Assembly: GCF_022808985.1 (NCBI RefSeq)
Contig: NZ_JAKZFT010000021.1
Location: 1-51,233, forward strand
Length of the DNA: 51,233 bases
From: Geotalea sp. SG265
GTDB taxonomy: Bacteria > Desulfobacterota > Desulfuromonadia > Geobacterales > Geobacteraceae
Direction of reading: 5' to 3'
Part shown: piece by piece, positions 45,501 to 51,233 of the stretch
How the letters are laid out: each line of letters opens with the position of its first letter
Numbering within the stretch: position 1 is the stretch's first letter
The notes under the pieces: generated by a model
Database searches by the model: none
What the model was told of the DNA's origin: nothing
The model's input: only the letters and a program-made list of their open reading frames with translations
Translations under genes and position numbers: made by a program

Positions 45501-48500
45501 GGTATCCACATCCAAGTCGAAGAATACTGCGCAGCTTATCGATATAAACGGCGACGGTCTTCTTGACCGCGTGTATAACGATGGAAGTCATGTTTATGTG
45601 GGTTTTAACACCGGCGCGGATTTCGCCCCGCCAGTGCTATGGAGCGAGAGTATTGGCCATAACATCAATTCGGGGCTTAACGCCAGCTTTGGTGCTGGCC
45701 TGTCTTACTACTTTTCAATCGGTCCCTTTTGCGTTGCAGCCTGCTTTATTATCATCAATCCTGAGATAAACGGCGGGATGAGCATGTCGCGGGAAGAAAG
45801 CACGCTACGCGACGTCAAGGGGGATGGCACCGCCGACTATCTGTATTCTTCAACTGACGGGAAGTTGCAGGTCGGCACCAACCGTACGCAGAACACCAAT
45901 CTGTTGAAAACCGTGAAACGCCCCCTTGGCGGCAGCATCAACCTGGAGTACCAGCGCGAGGGGAATACCATTTACATGCCCCAGAGCCAGTGGACTCTTA
46001 AAAAGTCTACGCTCACCGACGGCAAGGGCAATAGCTACGCCACGGCTTTTTCCTATGCCGATGGCTACAAGGACCGCTTTGAGCGGGAATTTTATGGCTT
46101 CCAGACGGTCACCGAGACCCAGGCCCCGGGTACTGCCATAGAGCGTTCCATAACGGAAACCTTCCACACAACCGAATTCAATGATGAGCGGGATTTTTAC
46201 CTCAAAGGATTGTTGTTGAAATCGGTAACGGCCGACTGGCGAGGCAATGTCTGGGCTAAGACCGCCAATGCCTATAATCTTTACCCTGTAACAGAAGGAA
46301 CCGACACAGTTGCATTTGCACAATTCCCAGCGCTCAGCAGAACCGATACCTACTTCTATGACGGGACAACCAGCGAGACGGGAGCGAGGAAGAGCACCTT
46401 CCAAACCTTTGCCTATGACAGCTACGGTGATGTAACCACCTTTTACGACGCCGGCGAGCTTGCCACTACAGCCGACGATGTTACCGCCACCATCACCTAC
46501 TGGAACGATCCGCAGCAGTACATACGGAAACCGGACACCATTACGGTAATAGATGCAGGAAGGAACATCCTGCGCAAGCGCTGGGCTTCCTACGAAAACG
46601 GCACCGGCAATCTGAAGAGCCATACATCACTGGTCCGGGGCAATCAGAATGCGACTTGGAAGATGGACAGCTATGACATCTACGGCAACCTTCTCAGTAT
46701 CACCGATCCTGTAGGCTATACCCTAAAATACAACTATGATGCAGAGGTGAACACCTACGTCACCCAGATAGCCGACAACTTCTCCGCCCGTGACGGTGGT
46801 CCCTACTGGTCCCAGTCCGGCTATGATCCGAAGTGGGGCAAGCCCGCCTGGATGCGCGACGTGAGCGGCGCGTACCAGCTGGACGGATATGATGAGTTCG
46901 GCCGCCTGCAGATGGTCTATGGCCCCTACGATACCGACAGTTCCGGCAATGCCGGCACCAAGCCGACCCTCTTCTTCGAATACAAGGCACCGGTCATTGC
47001 CTTCGATGGTGAAAATCTCACTACTCCCGCCGGTGCCATCACCAGGAATAAGGCGGTTTCCCGCGTAGGAAGTAACGGCAATACCCTGGACACAATTATC
47101 TATGCCGACGGTATGAAGCGGGTCCTGCAGACCAAAAAAGAAGCCGACGTGGAAGGTCGCTACGGCATGGTCGTCTCCGGGCTCATCACCTACGACGAAT
47201 TGGGGAGGACAATCGAGCAAGCATGGCCCAATTTCCAATCTACCGGTGATCTCTATGGCTACGTACCCATCGACATCGACAAGAAATCTACAAAAACCGC
47301 CTACGATCCCCTTGACCGCACCATCCGTCTGGAAACACCCGACAGGCAGGCCTCAAGCGGATATGCAATAACCACCACCAGCTACGGCTTTGGCCAGGTG
47401 AATAACTCAGGCACCCTCTACGCCACCACCAAGGTCGTCGATCCCATCGGCAACGCCGCTTGGGAAGCCAACCGCAAAGGGACCAAACTATCGTACAAAG
47501 ACGTGGACGACCGGATCATGGCCGTAGTCGAATTCAACCACGGCGCACCCATCACCACCACCTACGACTACGATCCCCTCGGCCAGATCACCCTGGTAAA
47601 AGACGACCGGGGCAACCGTACCACAGTAGAATACGATCTCGTCGGCAAACGGACCGCCATAGTGAATCCCGACACCGGCCGCACCGAATACGACTACGAC
47701 GCAAATGGCAACCTGACCAGTAAACTCACCGCTAATTACCAGAAGGGCAAAGAAATCCGCTACGACTACATCTTCAACCGGCTGATGCGGATCAACTACC
47801 CCGACACCACCGATGTCACCTACGAATACGGCCCCATGGGCGCCTTCGAGTACAGGGCAGGGCGGGTCACCAGGGTCACCGACGAATCAGGCACAGAAGA
47901 ACGCTACTACGGTGCCCTGGGCGAAACCATCCGCGAAGTAAAGCAGGTAAACGCCAAGACCCCCGCCGCCCAAAGAAAGATCTATACCACCGACTACGTC
48001 TTCGACTCCTTCGGCCGCATGCTGCAGATGACCTATCCCGACGGGGAGAACCTCTACTATAGCTACGATAACGGCGGCCTCTTGAACGCCGCCTGGGGAG
48101 AAAAACGGGGCAACCGCTACAACTACATCAATGCCCTCACCTACGACAAATTCGGCCAGAGGAAATTCATCGCCTACGGCAACGGCGTCAAATCAAGCTA
48201 CAGCTATGACGACAAGACCAGACGTCTGGACAGCCTCGTCACCACCACCCCAGACACCCGCACCGTCCAGAACATGAGCTACGAATATGACTTGGTCGGC
48301 AATGTCCTGAAAGTACACAACAACATCAACGTTCCCACAAACACCGCCCTCCCCGCCGGTCCGGTTATCCAGCAATTCACCTACGACGACCTCTACCAGC
48401 TCACGGTCGCCAATGGCGAGTACCAGTTCGGACCTGGCAAAGGCAACCGCTACACCAACGAATTCAGCTACGACACCATCGGCAATTTCACGAGAAAGAG

Positions 48501-50094
48501 CCAGCTGCACAAGATCATCCAGCCATCGGCCAGCGAGCATCTACCCAAAGAGACCAACTATCTCTTAAACTACAAATACACAAGCTCCCATCCCCATGCC
48601 GTCACCGATGCTGGCGATAAGCTCTACGCCTACGACAACAACGGCAATATGACCGGCTGGGACGACAAGACCAGCGGCAAAAGAAGAACCATCCTCTGGA
48701 ACGAAGAAAACCGCGTCAAAGAGATCCAGGACAACGGCAAGAGCACCTACTTCCTCTATGACGATCAGGGAGAGCGGGTCCTGAAACGCGGCCAGCATGG
48801 CGAAACCTTCTATATCAACCGCTTCTACTCAATCAGAAACGGCGAGCTGGGCACCAAGAGCATCTATGCCGGCAACACCCGAGTAGTCAGCAAGCTGGTC
48901 AAGACCCCCAACACCGTAACCGACAACACCACGACAACGACAAACTCAACCACCCCCGGCATCAACGGCCTGGACAATGGCCAGGGGAAAAAGCTCGGCA
49001 TCATCAGAAGGCTTAACGGCACCAATACCACCACCGCCATCCTCCCCCCTGAAGAAAAGGACCAGTTCTTCTACCACGGCGATCATTTAGGCAGCAGCAA
49101 CATGATCACCGACGCAAAAGGGGCCATCTATCAGCATCTGGAATACTTCCCCTATGGCGAGACCTGGATCGAAGAAGGCGGCAGCTACGGCGGCAACACC
49201 CCCGGCTACAAGTTCACCGGCAAGGAGCTTGATCCGGAGACCGGGTTGTACTACTTTGGGGCCAGGTATTATGAGCCGGTGATTTCAAGGTGGATTAGTG
49301 CGGATCCGATACTTGGGAAGTATTTAGATGGTAAGCCTAATGGTGGTATATACCGGTCATTGAACGTTGCGATGTATACTTATGGTTACCAAAGTCCGCT
49401 CGTTTTAGTAGACCCGGATGGAAATGCTCCAACCGCCAAAGAGGCGGCAGTTATGTCAAGCCATGTTTATGGAGGTAGTGGTACGCCTCTTATTGGTGGC
49501 TGGCAGGTTGCGCCAGCGAGTATTTCTCGCCAAGCCGGCATTCGGTTACGGGATGATTCAACAGGCTTTAACTCGCAGCTTTATGTGAGAGGTAAAAACG
49601 AATATTTTTATGCGACACAAGGTACCGAGCCTAAAAGCGTCCGCGACTGGGAGAATAATGTTGGGCAAGTCTTCGGTAAATCGGCCCAATATCGTCAATC
49701 AGCAACTAACGCGAGGACTCTCAACCGATATCTCGGTGCAGGTGCTGATCTCTCCTTTGGTGGGCATTCCTTGGGCGGTGGACTGGCGGCTGCTAACTCA
49801 ATGGCAACCGGGCGTGATGCACAAACTTTCAATGCGGCGGCTGTAAGTAAAGCAACAAAGAATGCGCTAGGATTGGGACAAGCTGGTCAAATTGATGCTT
49901 ATGTGGTGAGAGGCGAAATTCTTGACAAAGCACAGGGGCTAATTGGTATGACAGCCGATGGCACAAGGCACACTCTTGAGCCATCAATTCCGTATGCGCC
50001 AAATATTCCCTTCACAGGGGTAGACGATTTAATAAGAGGAGCGCAGTCCGGTTACAACCATACGATGGGAGTTGTGTTGGATGCTTTGCCTTAA
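39511..50094 (+). CDS. Giant secreted TcB/TcC-like RHS protein with lipase-like C-terminal toxin domain
   Basis: This encodes 3,527 residues. Order of regions: signal peptide (about 1-29); discoidin-like and further beta domains (about 40-460); Ig/glucodextranase-like and ZU5-like domain (about 465-720, with VTLDIPEGAVDQETEITIVP); SpvB domain (about 740-870, NIAVQYNSAGGNGWMGIGWD); a long middle with VCBS/FG-GAP motifs (DINGDG or near variants near residues 1130, 1217, 1833, 1927, 2009); Tc-toxin middle/C region near 2150; many YD/RHS repeats to about 3190; RHS core end (HGDHLGSSN, GLYYFGARYYEP); then a tip of about 215 residues with GHSLGG (Ser3420) and a late His3517, the pattern of a class-3-type lipase. 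ATG 39511 has GGGAGG upstream and gives the signal peptide. SpvB plus middle plus RHS in one chain matches fused TcB and TcC subunits, whose shell encloses the toxic tip. Confidence 0.9.
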   Translation: MFVERKFKAITAAAVLMAMLVQPFSGWAATGQMEGSVQESVPVKLTPVKVFADTSALPPKLADDENRAVWRLFDRDTGSTYKPTQTARVTVSLADARSILKLRFFGSSSYQLNIYRDNNGSWESVPSLSNISLASGNASAWNTLNADLPFAAANLLLEFIPQGNISAGIAEVEIWGTGSTLAGDSSPLTLANIRTPEQLNSLLDKAPHIISYAATPSEITVPETAADAAAVVNLNIFQNPSLFKRAYLLYEGSNIAEAVSVERSINNLSWSGGFAVRMPEGATPAWKQLMEEINPAWLLQGENTIRFRSPNGQAYIRNLKLVVETDSGWNSVALVSALELYDGDTATAYQIHASAENPSIQLDFERNVEPEKIRLHLPDSCNLKGEIQYLSGGSWLPLKSGWQLDLSVMQAGWNEVSLPAQVTTSALRIVFNTSYLRLKSGVPTGAIDEVQVAAAPVGSQDAPRLVVSYPRSGQFFGRTAYLQGFATPGMARDNFVQVNVENKLSQNRDGAFSVALSKDDTSFTSQTDDEAWSASVKSEYAGVAGASQTVALTSNVNASTAEAKTDKRGDGSFADNREKHSEKVIPGQAKKIKYKDVTLDIPEGAVDQETEITIVPLNEADLARLDPGMVNVTYPAAGYRFLPHGMKFKKPIKISFGYSRSLFAAGQTDTDVTMFYYNEKMLRWEALTRSSVDPANSVIVSDSDHFTDIINSTLVVPEHPQALSFNPNSIKDIKAADPTANINLIEPPKANNRGTANLSYPIEVPPGRNKIQPNIAVQYNSAGGNGWMGIGWDIPVQAISIDTRWGVPRYDATNETETYTLDGEQLTPLAHRGALQPRTAEKVFHTRVEGQFRKIIRHGTAPSNYWWEVTDKNGTRYFYGRVPNGGNDAVLADADKGNIFKWALRQVRDANGNTVNYSYKVVSNTGIVGGTVPGYQIYLEKIDYTGHNDEPGAYSVHFTRDRDQNTFNPGKQRPDVTIDARSGFKMVTADRLERVEVHFTDAKGRDSLIRSYNFEYVEGAFRKTLLKSVSQYGSTGTFFNKHEFSYYDSVRQFDGSYNGFNTSANWDTVSDNVGKSFLGLQFDASALGGTEGSNIGGSLYVGFGIEPPKHISVGGKLGMSSSDTNGLIAMVDINGDGLADKVFKCGNNVCYRLNTSGPHADLARITFGESHQIEGISDFSRDHSDQISFGIQGFAAGASALFDMSSTTTTQSVYFSDVNGDGLVDLVDEGTVYFNTGKPNGKGNIVFSANSNLTPSPIGLSSVNATGMLPDYKDRYEKMIDQGPLLDGVRRWVVPYDGTISITGGVHLVDSSLEQKNKNYKTADGVRVAVQKEGSELWSDTIKGNDFSVHTPTGLDSIKVKKGERIYFRVQSVFDGSYDQVSWNPTISYVGAPLAQTDANSLPSYQYTAADDMVYGGREFPITLPFKGKVRISGDLSKKGITTDDVTLAVYLNNVRIRNTTLAWDQPGTMTVDDIAVAQGDVLKLKVLVDSDVDLKQIEWKPRVFYVQATYPDTTPLDANGNPAKDSDGNQVGPAPGSPVTIQDDSGNYIVQLKPLYDVDFYPANTLSSPQQSWIASQTGSVLVTPYLTSSTAGPDPSFSVNSSVTFTVKRRNARLGKNVITIAAGVPYNAEQHAVQIPVTAGDELFFDFSTRDQYLAGQIGGVSATMQYIVPWDNINAAIAVPAALHSHNVPDVFSRPYRGWGYIAYNGNRSRASEPIHQELLVVSSNRNDYNLPLPTSSSPITVTPKDFYIALPEAFQSRWTSADQNWWIAPEVTSSSRLGLQYLSVPTADKFNGAAAPSRITESSQTSAGAGYYVAISGTKAPSQTILDYMDMNGDSFPDVVGQGRVQYTTMLGPLEPNSTGNLRFGAVRDTETDSLSIGPGGTVPDTQDESQKKPPAKPESQNPSYGLNGSLGGGWSNTKCDMMDINGDGLPDIVCQNDDLTIRVRLNMGYRYSDTFENWGKYAANMNDGSNISGSVSFSYSDGVKGFAGGPSVSTSKSKNTAQLIDINGDGLLDRVYNDGSHVYVGFNTGADFAPPVLWSESIGHNINSGLNASFGAGLSYYFSIGPFCVAACFIIINPEINGGMSMSREESTLRDVKGDGTADYLYSSTDGKLQVGTNRTQNTNLLKTVKRPLGGSINLEYQREGNTIYMPQSQWTLKKSTLTDGKGNSYATAFSYADGYKDRFEREFYGFQTVTETQAPGTAIERSITETFHTTEFNDERDFYLKGLLLKSVTADWRGNVWAKTANAYNLYPVTEGTDTVAFAQFPALSRTDTYFYDGTTSETGARKSTFQTFAYDSYGDVTTFYDAGELATTADDVTATITYWNDPQQYIRKPDTITVIDAGRNILRKRWASYENGTGNLKSHTSLVRGNQNATWKMDSYDIYGNLLSITDPVGYTLKYNYDAEVNTYVTQIADNFSARDGGPYWSQSGYDPKWGKPAWMRDVSGAYQLDGYDEFGRLQMVYGPYDTDSSGNAGTKPTLFFEYKAPVIAFDGENLTTPAGAITRNKAVSRVGSNGNTLDTIIYADGMKRVLQTKKEADVEGRYGMVVSGLITYDELGRTIEQAWPNFQSTGDLYGYVPIDIDKKSTKTAYDPLDRTIRLETPDRQASSGYAITTTSYGFGQVNNSGTLYATTKVVDPIGNAAWEANRKGTKLSYKDVDDRIMAVVEFNHGAPITTTYDYDPLGQITLVKDDRGNRTTVEYDLVGKRTAIVNPDTGRTEYDYDANGNLTSKLTANYQKGKEIRYDYIFNRLMRINYPDTTDVTYEYGPMGAFEYRAGRVTRVTDESGTEERYYGALGETIREVKQVNAKTPAAQRKIYTTDYVFDSFGRMLQMTYPDGENLYYSYDNGGLLNAAWGEKRGNRYNYINALTYDKFGQRKFIAYGNGVKSSYSYDDKTRRLDSLVTTTPDTRTVQNMSYEYDLVGNVLKVHNNINVPTNTALPAGPVIQQFTYDDLYQLTVANGEYQFGPGKGNRYTNEFSYDTIGNFTRKSQLHKIIQPSASEHLPKETNYLLNYKYTSSHPHAVTDAGDKLYAYDNNGNMTGWDDKTSGKRRTILWNEENRVKEIQDNGKSTYFLYDDQGERVLKRGQHGETFYINRFYSIRNGELGTKSIYAGNTRVVSKLVKTPNTVTDNTTTTTNSTTPGINGLDNGQGKKLGIIRRLNGTNTTTAILPPEEKDQFFYHGDHLGSSNMITDAKGAIYQHLEYFPYGETWIEEGGSYGGNTPGYKFTGKELDPETGLYYFGARYYEPVISRWISADPILGKYLDGKPNGGIYRSLNVAMYTYGYQSPLVLVDPDGNAPTAKEAAVMSSHVYGGSGTPLIGGWQVAPASISRQAGIRLRDDSTGFNSQLYVRGKNEYFYATQGTEPKSVRDWENNVGQVFGKSAQYRQSATNARTLNRYLGAGADLSFGGHSLGGGLAAANSMATGRDAQTFNAAAVSKATKNALGLGQAGQIDAYVVRGEILDKAQGLIGMTADGTRHTLEPSIPYAPNIPFTGVDDLIRGAQSGYNHTMGVVLDALP
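49440..50091 (+). other. Variable tip of the RHS protein: lipase-like toxin domain
   Basis: Beyond the core motif LVDPDG the codon use turns AT-richer than in the RHS repeats. The segment encodes a Mbeg1/class-3-lipase-like fold: YATQGTEPKSVRDWENN, then LSFGGHSLGGGLAAANSMA (nucleophile Ser3420), QTFNAAAVS, and NHTMG (His3517). Phospholipase activity is inferred. Confidence 0.75.
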
Positions 50095-50177
50095 ATCTAA
50101 GGATACTACAGTACCGTGAGTTGCACTTTTCGTAAGAGGGTGAAAGCCCCATTCATGTTAGTAGGAGTTATTTTAAA

Positions 50178-51014
50178 ATGCATTTGATAAGTGCAGGCTA
50201 TAGATTCCTAATGCTGTTGGTATTGTTACTGACCCTAGTTTCCTGTAAAGGCAGCTTTTTGGGGGATGACATCCGACTATTTAGAAAAGTGCAAGCTTTG
50301 GCGAACGCGGTTGCCACTGAAGATCTGGGTAAAATCAAAGAGATAATTAGCGATCAACCTACGCTCCTTAATTATCAAGAACCTCGCTTTGGACAGACAT
50401 TGCTAATCTGGTCGATCTTGAACGACCGCTATAAGTCGGCTGAAAAATTGCTACAGCTGGGTGCCGATCCAAACCTGCAAAATCATGATGGTTTGTCTGC
50501 ATTGATGTATGCTGCTGAATGGAGTAGCAAAGAGTGGAAAGGCAATCCAAAGTACCTGAAGCTGGTGCTGAGGTATGGTGGTGACCCAAATGCCATTGCA
50601 AAGCCGATATCGCCGCCCGCCCGGTTGCAAACCCCACTGATCTCAGCAGTCAATTCACTGAGTTTAGATAATGTCAAAATTATCATAAATGCGGGGGCTG
50701 ATCCCAATTACATTGATGGTTGTAAGAGTGCATTGGTGGCAGCTTTTGATTTAGGACAAATTGACATTGTGCATTATCTCATAATTGAAAAGAAAATAGA
50801 TGTTCATACCGCTGATTGTAAAACTTTGAACGGTGACACGATTACTGTTCTAAGCCAACTACGTAATATGGTATATCCGCTTGGTTCACGAGAACACAAG
50901 GTAAAGATGGAAGTGGTTCAATATCTGAAATCGCAGGGACTTGACTATAATCAGGAACCTGTGCCGAAGCATTTTTACAAGATATATGATGAAAATTTCC
51001 TGGAAAAATACTGA
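50178..51014 (+). CDS. Ankyrin-repeat lipoprotein, probable immunity protein to the RHS lipase tip
   Basis: This encodes 278 residues. A lipoprotein signal ends LVSC (Cys23). Several ankyrin repeats follow: EDLGKIKEII, GQTLLIWSILNDRYKSAEKLLQLGADPNLQ, GLSALMYAAEW with YGGDPNA, TPLISAVNSLSLDNVKIIINAGADPN, ALVAAFDLGQIDIVHYLI. Ankyrin lipoproteins are known immunity partners of secreted lipase effectors, acting in the periplasm; that function here is inferred from position 83 bp after the toxin tip. GC content is low like the tip. AGGAG precedes ATG 50178. Confidence 0.85.
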   Translation: MHLISAGYRFLMLLVLLLTLVSCKGSFLGDDIRLFRKVQALANAVATEDLGKIKEIISDQPTLLNYQEPRFGQTLLIWSILNDRYKSAEKLLQLGADPNLQNHDGLSALMYAAEWSSKEWKGNPKYLKLVLRYGGDPNAIAKPISPPARLQTPLISAVNSLSLDNVKIIINAGADPNYIDGCKSALVAAFDLGQIDIVHYLIIEKKIDVHTADCKTLNGDTITVLSQLRNMVYPLGSREHKVKMEVVQYLKSQGLDYNQEPVPKHFYKIYDENFLEKY

Positions 51015-51108
51015 ACAAGATGAAAGAGATGTTAAACCATCTGGGGAGCAATAAAGGGGTCAGCCCTCGACGTAAGACAACCAAACCTGAGATAGGGAGA
51101 AAGTAGGG

Positions 51109-51133
51109 TAGATTCTATTCGTAAGTGCACCAC
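51109..51133 (+). mobile_element. Possible left end of an IS30-type element
   Basis: The stretch beginning TAGATTCTATTCGTAAGTGC resembles the terminal repeats of IS30-family elements as I remember them and lies about 80 bp before the transposase start, the usual distance. The right end is outside the window, so it cannot be confirmed. Confidence 0.4.
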
Positions 51134-51212
51134 GTGATAAAAAAGCAGGACATGATGGTTTTCTGGTAGTGTGTGAAGCGCGACCAACACTCACTCCAGA
51201 AAGGAACCCACC

Positions 51213-51233
51213 ATGTCCTACAGCCATTTTACT
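51213..51233 (+). CDS. Start of an IS30-family-like transposase (truncated by window edge)
   Basis: Only MSYSHFT is visible. IS30 transposases commonly begin MSY-x-H-L/F-T before a helix-turn-helix. AAAGGA precedes the ATG. Family assignment rests on seven residues and the upstream end-like sequence. Confidence 0.5.

Overview
The window looks like chromosomal DNA of a Geobacter-type member of the Geobacterales (Desulfuromonadota). The evidence is a nine-heme CbcL-like inner-membrane cytochrome, two UGA-decoded selenoproteins, DUF2844/DUF3443 and TIGR03118-type exported proteins, a GEMM-class cyclic-dinucleotide riboswitch, and intergenic heptanucleotide arrays. Assignment is by gene content only; no database search was run.

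Layout. 1-3.2 kb: tail of an unknown gene, a zinc-ribbon membrane protein with no ordinary start codon, a DUF2059 protein and a TIGR03118 beta-propeller protein with an attenuator-like leader. 3.4-5.7 kb: alpha/beta-hydrolase lipoprotein and a divergent 6-phosphofructokinase. 5.7-10.8 kb (minus): a three-gene formate dehydrogenase operon whose catalytic subunit is read through an in-frame UGA (selenocysteine). 10.9-16.1 kb: short-chain dehydrogenase, AspT/YidE-type transporter, YtxH protein and the DUF2844-DUF3443 pair. 16.3-17.0 kb: a small protein and a frameshifted chemoreceptor-type fragment. 17.1-20.4 kb (minus): a compact operon GNAT - M20 peptidase - AhpD-like CxxU selenoprotein - MATE exporter. 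20.4-25.6 kb: GH15 glycosidase, a small membrane protein, a secreted Gly/Thr repeat protein, a Nudix hydrolase and a lipoprotein fusing cytochrome c to an L-type lectin. 25.9-29.3 kb: TVP38 protein, then modABC behind a structured leader. 29.4-34.0 kb (minus): cbcL homologue, B12-binding radical SAM protein, MXAN_5187-like protein. 34.2-37.5 kb: glmU and glmS separated by a heptamer repeat array. 37.5-51.2 kb: a regulated secretion/toxin locus ending at an IS30-type transposase start.

The most interesting region is 37.6-51.2 kb. Three copies of a 17-bp palindrome precede a GEMM-I-type riboswitch with its own intrinsic terminator. The riboswitch leads a two-domain-repeat lipoprotein and a 3,527-residue Sec-exported protein joining discoidin-like, ZU5-like, SpvB, VCBS, Tc-toxin middle and RHS regions to a lipase-like tip (GHSLGG). 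An ankyrin-repeat lipoprotein, the likely immunity protein, follows at once. The tip and ankyrin gene are visibly more AT-rich than the RHS shell and end next to an IS element, the pattern expected of an exchangeable toxin-immunity cassette. I infer a secreted TcB/TcC-like cocoon carrying a phospholipase cargo, switched by c-di-GMP or c-AMP-GMP.

The genes fit a respiratory, surface-active anaerobe: formate oxidation (Se/Mo enzyme) and molybdate uptake supply electrons, the CbcL homologue moves them from quinol towards the periplasm, and many exported lipoproteins and surface repeat proteins shape the cell exterior.
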